Origin: Acidobacteriota bacterium
Lineage (GTDB): Bacteria; Acidobacteriota; Blastocatellia; RBC074
Direction of reading: 5' to 3'
DNA length: 43,917 bases
Assembly (NCBI GenBank): GCA_016196035.1
Contig: JACPYM010000026.1
Location: 1 to 43,917 of the forward strand
This document shows positions 9,371 to 17,997 of this stretch, one piece after another. The number at the start of each line of letters is the position of its first letter. The stretch's first letter is position 1. Under the pieces are notes generated by a model. It was not told the DNA's origin, did no database searches, and saw only the letters and a list, made by a program, of their open reading frames with translations. A program made the position numbers and the translations under genes.

Positions 9371-9940
9371 ATGGCTACTTCATCTTCGCACGCAGTCACA
9401 CAATTGTTATTGGCCTGGGGCCAGGGCGAAGAAGGCGCCTTGGCGCAGTTGGTGCCGCTGGTCGAAACCGAATTGCATCGGCTGGCGGAATTGTATTTGC
9501 GGCGCGAGCGGCCCGGCCATACCTTGCAACCCACCGCGCTGGTCAATGAAGCGTTTGTTCGGTTGATTGACGGCGGGGCGGTGCAATGGCAGAACCGCGC
9601 GCAATTTTTCGGCATTACCGCCCAAGTGATGCGACGCATTTTGGTGGATCACGCCCGCCGCAGGCAGCAACAAAAACGTGGCGGCGATATGTTGCGCGTT
9701 TCGCTCACTCAAGCCGAAAACGCCGTCCAGGAACAGAGTGCCAGCGTCATTGCGCTGGATGACGCGCTGGCCGCATTAGAGGCTTTCGATCCGCGCAAGA
9801 GCCGGCTGGTCGAATTAAAATTCTTCGGCGGGTTGAGCGAGGAAGAGATCGCCGAAGTCATGAATCTGTCATTGCGCACCGTGCAACGCGATTGGAATCT
9901 GGCGCGCGCCTGGCTCTATCAAGAGCTGGCTAAAAAGTGA
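9371..9940 (+). CDS. ECF-type RNA polymerase sigma factor (TIGR02999-like)
   Basis: The 189-residue protein has sigma region 2 (LQPTALVNEAFVRL, FFGITAQVMRRILVDHARRR) and region 4 with its helix-turn-helix (LVELKFFGGLSEEEIAEVM, SLRTVQRDW). The pattern fits the TIGR02999/Sigma70_ECF group (PF07638), which in Acidobacteria and Planctomycetes usually sits next to Ser/Thr kinases and lacks a classical anti-sigma factor. Here a TolB-repeat kinase begins 872 nt downstream on the same strand, with one opposite-strand gene in between. AAGGA lies before the ATG. Confidence 0.93.
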   Translation: MATSSSHAVTQLLLAWGQGEEGALAQLVPLVETELHRLAELYLRRERPGHTLQPTALVNEAFVRLIDGGAVQWQNRAQFFGITAQVMRRILVDHARRRQQQKRGGDMLRVSLTQAENAVQEQSASVIALDDALAALEAFDPRKSRLVELKFFGGLSEEEIAEVMNLSLRTVQRDWNLARAWLYQELAKK

Positions 9941-10075
9941 GCGCCTCGGCAGCGGCGGTCAACCTTACGAAAAAACTTTCCCAGGGGTGCGTGTAGTGGC
10001 TGAAGCCACCGTATGGCGCCGCCGCTGCGTGCGCTGGCTGAGTTGCAAGCACGCGGCGGCAGGTGTGGGGAAGGT

Positions 10076-10519
10076 TTATTCCACCGTGATGGTGACGGTC
10101 TCAGGGACGGCCTGATGGCGCGCCAGGTTTTTTGCGGCCTCGGCGGTCTCGCGTTCGCGGCGCGATTTGGGCGCTTCAAAATAGTTCCCCGTGAAGGCTT
10201 GTTTGACGCTGCTCAAAAAATACTGGTCACCGTAGCGGCGAAAATCCAGTTGGGCTTTTTCATTCGGCGTGCTGCGTTGACCCGCATTGGTGATCACCGC
10301 CACGCTTTTGGCGGTCTGGTCATTGCGCACGATCAAGACGCCCGCCGCATTGGCGCGGCTCACGGTGTAAGTGCCTGCCGGAAGCCGCTGGCTGCCGATA
10401 TTGAAGTCGAACGGAATTTTCGCCGTCATCAAATTCGTTCCCAGGGCGGCCACGGCCACGGCGGCCAACACAGCGGTGCAAACCAACGTCAGCATCATGT
10501 TCAAAGCGGTTCTTTTCAT
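10076..10519 (-). CDS. Small exported protein of unknown function
   Basis: The 147-residue product has an N-terminal signal peptide or anchor (about residues 7-27). It then carries IPFDFNIGSQRLPAGTY, a segment typical of short exported hypothetical proteins in Acidobacteria. The middle is probably a beta-sandwich (TYTVSRAN, VLIVRNDQ, QLDFRRYGDQYFLS). The C-terminus is charged (SRRERETAEAAKN). Function is unknown. GGAGG lies before the ATG. It sits, oppositely oriented, between the sigma factor and the kinase. Confidence 0.8.
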   Translation of the reverse strand: MKRTALNMMLTLVCTAVLAAVAVAALGTNLMTAKIPFDFNIGSQRLPAGTYTVSRANAAGVLIVRNDQTAKSVAVITNAGQRSTPNEKAQLDFRRYGDQYFLSSVKQAFTGNYFEAPKSRRERETAEAAKNLARHQAVPETVTITVE

Positions 10520-10812
10520 ACTGTCCTCCTTGTGAATCCAACATTCTTTGATTGCCGGGCAGCGTTTTCCACGCTTGTGTTTGCTGTCCGTCTGTCCTCA
10601 CTGGGTAATGCGCCGAGACCGCCGCAAACCCGCCAAACAGTACAAAACTTTTTTGTGAGCGCTTGGGCGAAAATGGCTAGAACGCGACTGGTGTGCTAGA
10701 TTCCGCGCGCAAAACCATCGCGCAAGCAGAATCAAAGGGGTAAGCGGACTGGGTTATTCGTCCTGTAACCAGGTCTGCCACGTGTGCGATTTGCCCCTAG
10801 GCTTTGTCCCCT
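10520..10812. other. Divergent promoter region of the exported protein and the kinase
   Basis: This 293-nt gap has to hold promoters for both flanking genes. I see no repeat and no operator symmetry that stands out. A TAGATT hexamer near 10697 could be a -10 element for the kinase, without a convincing -35. Confidence 0.35.
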
Positions 10813-13800
10813 ATGACCCCTGAACGCTGGCAACGAATCGAACAGCTTTATCACGACGCGCTGGAGTGCCCGGCCAATGAGCGCGCTGCTTGGTTGGTGT
10901 CCGTCTGTGGGGACGATGCCGAGGTGCGGCGCGAAGTCGAGTTGCTGCTGGCTGCCAACGATCAGGCCAGCGGGTTTTTGACCGCGCCCGCCCTGCAACT
11001 GGCCGCGCAAAGTCTGGCCGCTGACGAAAAGCCAACCAAGCCGCTGGGTGCGGCCATCGGGCAACAACTCAGTCATTACAAAATCCTGGCGCGCATCGGT
11101 GCCGGCGGCATGGGCGAAGTTTTTTTGGCGCGCGATGCCAGTCTGGAACGCCGCGTCGCGCTCAAGTTATTGCCGCAGAAATTCACGCAAGACCCCGAAC
11201 GCCTGCAACGCTTCATCCGCGAAGCCAAAGCCGCCAGCGCGCTCAATCATCCCAACATCATCACGATTTATGAAATTGGCGTGGCCGCTTCTGAACACGG
11301 CCAGACCCATTTCATCGCCACCGAATACATCGAGGGCGTGACCTTGCGCGATTGGAAGCCGGACGAAGAAAGCAAACGCCTGCACCGGACGCTCGAACTC
11401 GGCTGCCAGATCGCGTCGGCGTTGGACGCGGCGCATCACGCGGGCATCGTGCATCGTGACATCAAACCCGAAAACCTGATGGTGCGGCCCGATGGCCTGG
11501 TCAAGGTGCTGGATTTCGGCTTGGCCAAACTGACGGCGACGAGCAATTCCGGCGACAACCAAATTGACACCGACGCCCAGACGACGCCCGCTGAGATGCA
11601 AACACTGCCGGGCATGATCCTGGGCACGCTGCGTTACATGTCGCCCGAACAGGCGCGCGGACGGGCGCTGGATGCGCGCACCGACATTTTCAGTTTGGGC
11701 GTGGTGCTTTATGAATTGCTGACCGGCAAGCCGCTGTTTGAAGGCGAGACGACCGCCGACGTGATCGCGGCGATCATCCACAAAGAAATGCCGCCCTTGA
11801 ATGTGTACCTGCCCGACACGCCACCCGAACTGGAACGCATTCTGCGCAAGGCGCTCGCCAAAGACAGCCGCGACCGGTATCAGACCGCGCGCGATGTGCA
11901 GATTGACTTGCAGGCGCTCAAGCAGGAATCCGCAATGAGCGCGCGGCTGGCGCGTTCGGGGCAGGCGCAGACCTCCGGTTCAGCAGCCGCGCAAGTTGTG
12001 CTGCCAACCACCCCACGGTTCCCCTTCAAGCGGGCCAGGTGGGCTTTACCGGTGGTGGCGTTGCTGGGCGGCGCGCTCTGGTGGTGGTCGGCTGAACGCG
12101 GCAGGTCAGTCGAAGCTCCGCCGCCGGCCTCGCTGAAGACGGCGGAGGTCTTTACCTGGCAGAGCGCGATTGGCGAAGTGAACAGTCTGGGTTCGTTCTC
12201 GCCGGATGGGAAATGGGTGGCCTTTACTTCGTTCAAAGGCGGAACCAGCAGCGTGTGGGTCAAACAGGCGGCGGCGGGCGGGGCCGAACAAAGCACCAAA
12301 GACGAGTTTTACAATCGCAACCCGATCTGGTCACCGAATGGAGAAGAGCTGGCCTACATTTCGATGCGTCCCAATCAGCCGGGGATTTGGCGCAAACCTC
12401 CGCTCGGCAATACGCCGACCTTGCTCAAGGCACTGGCGGCGAATGAGATTGGCGTCCAATTACGGACGTGGTCACGCAGCGGCGCAACGCTCTATTACGA
12501 GGTGAATCATAATCTTTATGCGCTCGATCTAAGGACGGGGGCGGCCAAACAGTTGACCAATTTCACCGCCGCGCAAGTCGTGCAAAATACGATCAGCATC
12601 TCGCCTGACGAATTGCAGATCGCCTATGGCGGCAGGGTTGATCAGGAGGATGCTATTTTCACAATGCCTGTCAGTGGTGGCGCGCCCAAGCGTGTAGCCA
12701 AGCTGGCGGCGAGAGCCTCAAAAACGGTTTGGCATCCCGATAACAAGCGCATCTTTTTTAGCGCGAGCAGCGGGGGCGCGTCACAAATCTTCGTGGGTGA
12801 CCGGGCAGGCCACCAAGCCGTACAGCTCACGTTCGGCGATCAGGACATCCGGGTGTTGGATGTTTCGGCGGATGGCACGAAGGTGCTTTACGGCTCGTCA
12901 TTGGAAGAGTCGGACCTTTGGGGCGTGCAGGTGGCCAAGGCCGAAGAATTTGCCGTGGCCTCAGAGATCGGCTTTGAAAGCTGGCCTGACGTTTCACCCA
13001 CTCGGCCCATCGTCGCCTATCAGAGTGTCAGGAATTTCAACCAGGCGAACAATCTTTATCAGAGTTCGATTCTGACCAAATCCCTCAGTTCAGCAGACAG
13101 GCCGGTGGTGCTGGCAAAAGAAGCCGTTTGGCCCAAATGGGCGCCCGATGGCAAGCGGCTGGCCTTCAGACGCAGGCAAGGCCGCGAAGATAGCCTTTGG
13201 ACGATCACTGTCAGCAGTGGTGAAGAGAATCAATTAGTGAAAGGCGCTTTGTCCGGGATCAATGCTACTCCCTTGCCCTACAATCGTATGCAAGCGACTA
13301 ACTTTGATTGGTCGTCGGATGGCAGCAGGCTGGCGTATAGCAAGGAGACAAATGGGCTGTTCAATCTTTGGGTAGTTGCCGCTGACGGTTCAAGTAATAC
13401 ACAAGTCACGAACCATAGAGAGCCGGGCGTGAATGCCGATAGCCCGTTTTGGTCAGCAGACGGCAAGCGCTTGGCTTATTTGATCGCAACCCCTAAAGCA
13501 GTGGCTGGTCTCTGGGTAACCGAAGCCGGAACAAAAAACTCGCGGGCTGTTTTGCCAGAAAACAATTTAGTACGCTTGCTAGGTTGGTCGCAGCAAGACA
13601 AGGAATTGGTCTTCGCCAGACGGCCACGGGGCAATGATCACCTTTCTCCCTCAGAAATTAGTTTGCTGCGTATTTCAGTCGCCACGGGCGAACAGAAAGT
13701 GATCGCTGTTTTGCCAAATACCTATTTGCATAACATTTATCTCTCCACAGACAAGCAAACGATTGCCTATGTCGCGCGGCAGGATGGGAAAGATAACGTC

Positions 13801-13962
13801 TGGGTGCTGCCGGTCGTGGGTGGCGTTGCGAAGAAACTGACCAGCAACAACGATCCACAACTCTATCTTTCCAGCTTGGCTTGGTCGCCGGATGGCCGTG
13901 CCGTCTTTTTTGGCAAGCAGACCAAGCATAATGTGATTGCGATGCTGACCAACTTTGAATGA
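10813..13962 (+). CDS. Transmembrane Ser/Thr protein kinase with TolB/PD40 sensor repeats
   Basis: The 1049-residue protein has a short helical N-terminus (MTPERWQRIEQLYHDAL). A Hanks-type kinase domain follows at about residues 88-365: GAGGMGEV loop, ALKLL Lys, HRDIKPENLM catalytic loop, DFGLAK, and SPEQARG activation segment. All catalytic residues are present. One membrane helix lies near 406-425. The extracytoplasmic half is a TolB/PD40 beta-propeller with repeats such as FSPDGKWVAF, WSPNGEELAY and WSPDGRAVFF. The ATG at 10813 is preferred over a TTG three codons upstream. Together with the nearby ECF sigma factor it is likely a signalling unit. The ligand is unknown. Confidence 0.95.
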   Translation: MTPERWQRIEQLYHDALECPANERAAWLVSVCGDDAEVRREVELLLAANDQASGFLTAPALQLAAQSLAADEKPTKPLGAAIGQQLSHYKILARIGAGGMGEVFLARDASLERRVALKLLPQKFTQDPERLQRFIREAKAASALNHPNIITIYEIGVAASEHGQTHFIATEYIEGVTLRDWKPDEESKRLHRTLELGCQIASALDAAHHAGIVHRDIKPENLMVRPDGLVKVLDFGLAKLTATSNSGDNQIDTDAQTTPAEMQTLPGMILGTLRYMSPEQARGRALDARTDIFSLGVVLYELLTGKPLFEGETTADVIAAIIHKEMPPLNVYLPDTPPELERILRKALAKDSRDRYQTARDVQIDLQALKQESAMSARLARSGQAQTSGSAAAQVVLPTTPRFPFKRARWALPVVALLGGALWWWSAERGRSVEAPPPASLKTAEVFTWQSAIGEVNSLGSFSPDGKWVAFTSFKGGTSSVWVKQAAAGGAEQSTKDEFYNRNPIWSPNGEELAYISMRPNQPGIWRKPPLGNTPTLLKALAANEIGVQLRTWSRSGATLYYEVNHNLYALDLRTGAAKQLTNFTAAQVVQNTISISPDELQIAYGGRVDQEDAIFTMPVSGGAPKRVAKLAARASKTVWHPDNKRIFFSASSGGASQIFVGDRAGHQAVQLTFGDQDIRVLDVSADGTKVLYGSSLEESDLWGVQVAKAEEFAVASEIGFESWPDVSPTRPIVAYQSVRNFNQANNLYQSSILTKSLSSADRPVVLAKEAVWPKWAPDGKRLAFRRRQGREDSLWTITVSSGEENQLVKGALSGINATPLPYNRMQATNFDWSSDGSRLAYSKETNGLFNLWVVAADGSSNTQVTNHREPGVNADSPFWSADGKRLAYLIATPKAVAGLWVTEAGTKNSRAVLPENNLVRLLGWSQQDKELVFARRPRGNDHLSPSEISLLRISVATGEQKVIAVLPNTYLHNIYLSTDKQTIAYVARQDGKDNVWVLPVVGGVAKKLTSNNDPQLYLSSLAWSPDGRAVFFGKQTKHNVIAMLTNFE

Positions 13963-14400
13963 GCAACGCCCATTTGTGTTGAGGCAGCTTCTCCAAAAAA
14001 AATATTTTCGGATGGCGGTTTTCAGTCACTTTTTGCGCATGGCTTAAATGAAGAGTATGCGTAATTCAGCAGGTTCCGCATCCGGCTCTGTCGGAGCCAA
14101 ATGTTTATAGAAATCGCGTGGTCATTGTTCCCAAGCTCCGTAGGAGCGGCCTGTACCAGATGTCGCTCCTACGGAGATTGGGAACAATTGCTCGCCAAAA
14201 CTATAAACAGGCCGCGCCGCTGGCGCTAAAACCGTTGGAAGCATAGGTCGTGAATTACGCATAGGCTCCACCTAAACAAGGGCCAACTGTGTAAAGAGTG
14301 GCTTCAGATCAAAACAAGTAGTTTTACACACCCATTGACCAGCATGGAGCAATGCGCAGTTGCAGCGTCTGTGCCGGTCGTGATTGAAGGAGAACACACG
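13963..14400. other. Intergenic region with palindromic element and BON gene promoter
   Basis: No protein gene is seen. The middle is taken up by the palindromic element at 14056-14263. Between it and the BON gene an 8-bp inverted repeat, TGTGTAAA (14288-14295) and TTTACACA (14323-14330), could be an operator, but this is only a pattern. Confidence 0.4.
14056..14263. repeat. 208-bp MITE-like element with perfect 13-bp terminal inverted repeats
   Basis: The outer ends are TATGCGTAATTCA (14056-14068) and its exact reverse complement (14251-14263). Inside is a second palindrome containing CTCCGTAGGAGCGG, itself inverted as CGCTCCTACGGAG. The inner 160 bp (about 14080-14242) recurs after the BON gene at about 14949-15111, without the outer terminal repeats. 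No coding capacity is seen, so it is probably non-autonomous. Confidence 0.75.
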
Positions 14401-14892
14401 ATGTCCAAGAAATTTACGCTGGCCAGTCTCACGCTGATTGGTTTGCTGGTGTTGGTCTTTGGTGACGGGTCTTTTGCCGCGCGCCGCCACACCGCCCTTA
14501 GCAACACTCTGAAAGCGGGGCCGCAAGCGGTTGCCAGCCAACCGCCAAGCGATGCCGAACTGTTGAAAGCCGTGATGGCGAATATCCGCAAAGGGATGAC
14601 CGACGCAAAACTAAAGGCCTTCAAGGACGCAGGGTTCAGGTTCGGGATTAGCTGCCAACAGGGAGTGGTTACCTTAAGTGGCAGGGCTCCAGGAAAAGCC
14701 AACCGCGCTAAGATTGTTGCTCTCGTCGGAGCGACCAAAGGCGTTAAGCGGGTGATTCGCAAAAACTTTACCGGCCTTATCGGTCACTGTCCGGCAGGCA
14801 CGATTGATTGTTTTGGTGATGGGTCGGTATGTGCCGCAACTCAGGCGGAGTGTGGCACTGAGTGTTGTATTCCGCCGGGAGAGGGGAATTAG
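14401..14892 (+). CDS. Exported BON-domain protein with Cys-rich tail
   Basis: The 163-residue protein has a Sec signal peptide (about residues 1-26) and one BON domain at about residues 52-123 (SDAELLKAVMANIRK, GVVTLSGRAPGKANRAKIV, GVKRVIRKN). BON domains occur in periplasmic stress proteins such as OsmY and are thought to bind phospholipid. The last 40 residues are Cys-rich (HCPAGTIDCFGDGSVC, ECGTECC) and may form disulfides. AAGGAG lies 8 nt before the ATG; an upstream in-frame ATG at 14335 lacks one. The gene is bracketed by two copies of one intergenic repeat. Confidence 0.85.
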   Translation: MSKKFTLASLTLIGLLVLVFGDGSFAARRHTALSNTLKAGPQAVASQPPSDAELLKAVMANIRKGMTDAKLKAFKDAGFRFGISCQQGVVTLSGRAPGKANRAKIVALVGATKGVKRVIRKNFTGLIGHCPAGTIDCFGDGSVCAATQAECGTECCIPPGEGN

Positions 14893-14948
14893 TCTGTCGG
14901 CAAAGCGGGTGGCCTGTATTCAGTGAAGGGAGCGTGTTCGCATGTCCC

Positions 14949-15111
14949 GAATCCGGCTCAGCAGGAGCCAAATGTTTAGCGCACCCGTGTGGTTTATTGT
15001 GCTCAAGCTGCGTCGGAGCGGCACGTGTCAAATGCCGCTCCGGCGCGGAGCTTATGAACAGGCGCGCCAAAACTAGCAAGAGGCCCCGCCGCTGGCACTA
15101 AAACCGTTGAA
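14949..15111. repeat. Second copy of the GTAGGAGCGG-type intergenic repeat
   Basis: This segment is a diverged direct copy of about 14080-14242. Shared blocks include ATCCGGCTC, GGAGCCAAATGTTTA and CTAAAACCGTTG in the same order and spacing. Its right end supplies the AAGGG that stands before the start of the papain-like peptidase gene. Confidence 0.7.
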
Positions 15112-15125
15112 ATCAAGGGCCGTCA

Positions 15126-16805
15126 ATGATGAAAAAAACTAAGCCGAACCCTTCTTCTGAAAAACAGAATGACAGCAATAAGCAAGCAGAACTGACTGAA
15201 GAAGAGGGATTCCAGCGACTGGAACTTGAGGAGCTTAATCAGCCGCCCAAACTGGTTCCGAACGAGGGGGTGCGCGGGGCGGAATTAAGCCAAAAGGTCG
15301 AGCAGTTTCGCCAGCAATTGCAGGGGCGATACGACACGGCGATGGCACAGGGCGCGCGCCGCCTCGTCAGCCAAACTGTCAAAGAAACGGTCGTTGATGA
15401 CATCGTCCGGCGCGGAGCTTCCGGCCAAAGCCGCAGCCAACTCGAACAGCTTCCCATCGGTGAGTTGCATAAATTTTTGCCGCGCTTCGATTGGCGGATC
15501 AAGGCAGTCGTGCCAGCGGTGCGCGATCAGGAGAAGTGCGGTTCGTGCTGGGCGCATACGGCGACGGCGGTGTTGGAAAGCAATTTGCGGATTCAACTGG
15601 CGAACTTTGCGACGAACAATATGGATTCACGTCCCGACACGTTTTTTGTTTCCTGGGTTGATCTGAATGTGCACAGCACGTTGCATTGCGTGGCGCCGCG
15701 CAACTGTAACGGGGGCGGGCGGTATGAAACGGCGTTCAACTATTATTTCAAACGGGGCATTCCGCATAGCGAGGTCAGCCTGAACGGCACACCGCTCGAT
15801 CAGCCCGCGCCCGCGCAACCTGTCGCTAAAATTCCGGAACGGGATAGGCCCCTGCCCAAAGGACATTGTCAGAACCAGACCACCGACAGAATCAAAATCG
15901 TCGGTTGGGATTATGTGAATCAGGCCAAGCCTTTTGCCATTCCGCCCGTTGAAGATTTGAAAAGCGCCTTGCTGGAACACGGCCCGTTGGCGGTGGGCAT
16001 CAATACGAAGGGGTTGGAAGAGTACGGCGATTTGCGGCTGCTTGAGCAAAGCGAAGAACTCGGCAGGAATGCCGACACGGGTATTAGTTTCAAGCGCGAG
16101 CAGATAAGCGGCGGCTTGCTTGTTTGTATTCCCGCCAAACTGGTGCGCAAGCAAGCGGTACCCTCTCTGAACGGCGAGTTCTTCAATCTGAATCTGCCCA
16201 AGGGCGGGGATCGCCGTTACCAGTTTTTGCCAGAGGCTGCGGCGATCTTCACGCAAGGCACACATCTTCGTGCCGCTCAAAAAGACCTGGATGTGGCGGA
16301 GTTTAATCACATAAACACAGATGTTTTTGGGGGGCCTGGCAAAGATTCTATACGCGAGACTGAAACCTTTATTTTGCATTTCCCCGCCAGCAATGCGGTG
16401 AACCTCGAACAGGATTCCGCCACCAGCAAGTTTGCGCTGCGCTTGCCCCAAAACACGGACGCGAAAATGCGCCTGAACGCACGGGGTGAACTGACGCTGG
16501 TGATTCCCTGGCAACCGCCGGAAAACCTCACGCCGGTTTTTGAGGCCAGGGCCGATTTGCCGTTCAATCATTACGTTTTGGTGGTTGGCTGGGACGACCG
16601 CAAGCAAGCCTGGATCATGCAAAATTCATGGGGCGAAGCTTGGGGATTCCCTTGTGGCTTCTCCAGTGACAGTGCTGGAAAAACGGTTAACGGCGGCTAT
16701 GCCTACGTCCGCTATGGCACGTTCGGGCAGTTTGCCGCCTGGGTTGAAGCTCCCTTGATTGAGCAGCGGCTGGCCGAGAGACTCAAGCGCGTGCCAGCAC
16801 GGTGA
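15126..16805 (+). CDS. Papain-like (C1 family) cysteine peptidase with large insertion
   Basis: The 559-residue protein has the C1 peptidase triad: Gln135 oxyanion residue and Cys141 in RDQEKCGSCWAH, His482 in NHYVLVVGWDD, and Asn500 in IMQNSWGEAWG. A charged helical N-terminus of about 115 residues could act as an inhibitory propeptide. The spacing from Cys to His is about 340 residues, far more than the roughly 130 of papain. The extra segment (about 300-465) is unlike anything I know. No signal peptide is visible, so it would act in the cytoplasm or leave by a non-Sec route. The start is ATG 15126, with a second ATG at 15129. Confidence 0.9.
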   Translation: MMKKTKPNPSSEKQNDSNKQAELTEEEGFQRLELEELNQPPKLVPNEGVRGAELSQKVEQFRQQLQGRYDTAMAQGARRLVSQTVKETVVDDIVRRGASGQSRSQLEQLPIGELHKFLPRFDWRIKAVVPAVRDQEKCGSCWAHTATAVLESNLRIQLANFATNNMDSRPDTFFVSWVDLNVHSTLHCVAPRNCNGGGRYETAFNYYFKRGIPHSEVSLNGTPLDQPAPAQPVAKIPERDRPLPKGHCQNQTTDRIKIVGWDYVNQAKPFAIPPVEDLKSALLEHGPLAVGINTKGLEEYGDLRLLEQSEELGRNADTGISFKREQISGGLLVCIPAKLVRKQAVPSLNGEFFNLNLPKGGDRRYQFLPEAAAIFTQGTHLRAAQKDLDVAEFNHINTDVFGGPGKDSIRETETFILHFPASNAVNLEQDSATSKFALRLPQNTDAKMRLNARGELTLVIPWQPPENLTPVFEARADLPFNHYVLVVGWDDRKQAWIMQNSWGEAWGFPCGFSSDSAGKTVNGGYAYVRYGTFGQFAAWVEAPLIEQRLAERLKRVPAR

Positions 16806-16922
16806 AGCCGGACTGGTACGCGCTTGGCTTACCCGCTTAACCTTTACAACAGCGGTTGGCAGGCCGCACGCATTCGAGTTGAAGTAGATTGGGGGAACGC
16901 CAGACGGCCTGGCCGTTTGTAC

Positions 16923-17717
16923 CTATTTCTGCGCTTCAGGCCGGATGCTCAGTTCCGGCACGTAGCGCACGGTCAGCATTTCCGAATGCGCCACGACGCC
17001 AGCGGGCGCCGCCGTCGCCAGATTCAATTCGGCCTTCGCCTTGCTCGAGGCCTGCGCAAACCTGAACCCGTCGGCATAGGAATCGAAGAGCAGCAACGTG
17101 CGGTATTCATTGGTGTCGCCGCCCACGGCAACCTTGCCCACCAATACGCCTTTGATACCGGCTTTCTTCGCCGCCGGCAGGTTGCTTTCCTTGACATATT
17201 TTTCCCATTCCGCCGCGCGACCAGGCGTCACGGTTGTGCTGATCGCCGACGCCAGTTTGATCGGCTCGTTCGAGGTCGGCGCAATGCCCAAGTCGGGCCG
17301 GCCTTGCGCGACGTAGCTATGCCATTCCGCCAGCAGCCGTCCCTGTTTGTTGTTCAGCGCCCGCGCGCCTTCTTCGCCCAACGCCTTGACGAGCGGCGTG
17401 GGTTCATCGAGTTGGGCAAAATTCTCCAGCGCCGCCGAGATGATGACCCACTGGCGCACATCGCCCTGGACGACCTGCAACACGGTGTGCTGTTTGACGC
17501 CGGCTTTCTTCAAGGCCGGCAGCACTTCGTTTTTGTAGAGGGCTTGCCATTCGGCGCTCACGCCCGGATTCGTTTTGAGCACTTGCACGCGGAAAAACTG
17601 CGGCGCGGGCGGCGCGGTTTGCGCGAACGTGAAGGACGCGAGCGCGGCAGCCAGCAGCAGGCTGCATAGCGCGGCGCGCGTGAATTGCGAAGTGGATTGG
17701 TGAACGACGTGTGTCAT
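16923..17717 (-). CDS. Paralog A: exported protein with two ABM/NIPSNAP-like repeats
   Basis: This 264-residue product has a signal peptide (QFTRAALCSLLLAAA, cut near SFTFAQ). Two ferredoxin-like (beta-alpha-beta-beta) halves follow, at about residues 38-125 and 150-245. They share the pattern PG-x(4)-W/E ... LPA-x-KKAG ... N/GEY. The C-terminus is VRYVPELSIRPEAQK, nearly the same as in paralog G. NIPSNAP/EthD/ABM folds bind small hydrophobic molecules or heme, or act as oxygenases; no catalytic residues can be assigned here. The start at 17717 follows AAGGAG-AAAACC, which is also the leader of the giant gene upstream. Confidence 0.8.
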   Translation of the reverse strand: MTHVVHQSTSQFTRAALCSLLLAAALASFTFAQTAPPAPQFFRVQVLKTNPGVSAEWQALYKNEVLPALKKAGVKQHTVLQVVQGDVRQWVIISAALENFAQLDEPTPLVKALGEEGARALNNKQGRLLAEWHSYVAQGRPDLGIAPTSNEPIKLASAISTTVTPGRAAEWEKYVKESNLPAAKKAGIKGVLVGKVAVGGDTNEYRTLLLFDSYADGFRFAQASSKAKAELNLATAAPAGVVAHSEMLTVRYVPELSIRPEAQK

Positions 17718-17826
17718 GGTTTTCTCCTTGTCGGTTGTGGTTGATGTGCTGCCGCAGGCGACGCAAGCCAGCGGCAAATTGCGTTAGACCAGTTTGCAAT
17801 TGAATGTACGGGCAGCGCGGCTAAGA

Positions 17827-17914
17827 CAGTACCGCGCGCGTGAGCAAGCGGGACGTCAACGCTGGCGCAATACGGTCTACCTTGAGTCTCCGCTTGCTCA
17901 CGCGCGCGGTACTG
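17827..17914. repeat. Perfect 25-bp inverted repeat
   Basis: Arms 17827-17851 and 17890-17914 are exact reverse complements (core ACCGCGCGCGTGAGCAAGCG) around a 38-nt spacer. The element fills the gap between the giant gene and paralog A. Transcribed, it would form a very stable hairpin that could separate expression of the two genes. Confidence 0.85.
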
Positions 17915-17997
17915 CCCCGGAGCGCGCTTTTTCCCGTACACTGATCTGCAACCCGATCTAACGCTAGATTCGTCCCAGCTCAGCCAGCGCGCCTGGC

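Noticed and set aside
10013-10699. 228-residue plus-strand open frame
   Set aside because: It is antisense to the exported protein gene at 10076-10519, which has a signal peptide and ribosome binding site.
14056-14263. Possible insertion sequence
   Set aside because: The element is 208 bp with no transposase frame; at most a non-autonomous relative of one.
15627-16622. 331-residue minus-strand open frame
   Set aside because: It lies antisense inside the papain-like peptidase gene and has no recognisable domain; long antisense frames are common at this GC content.
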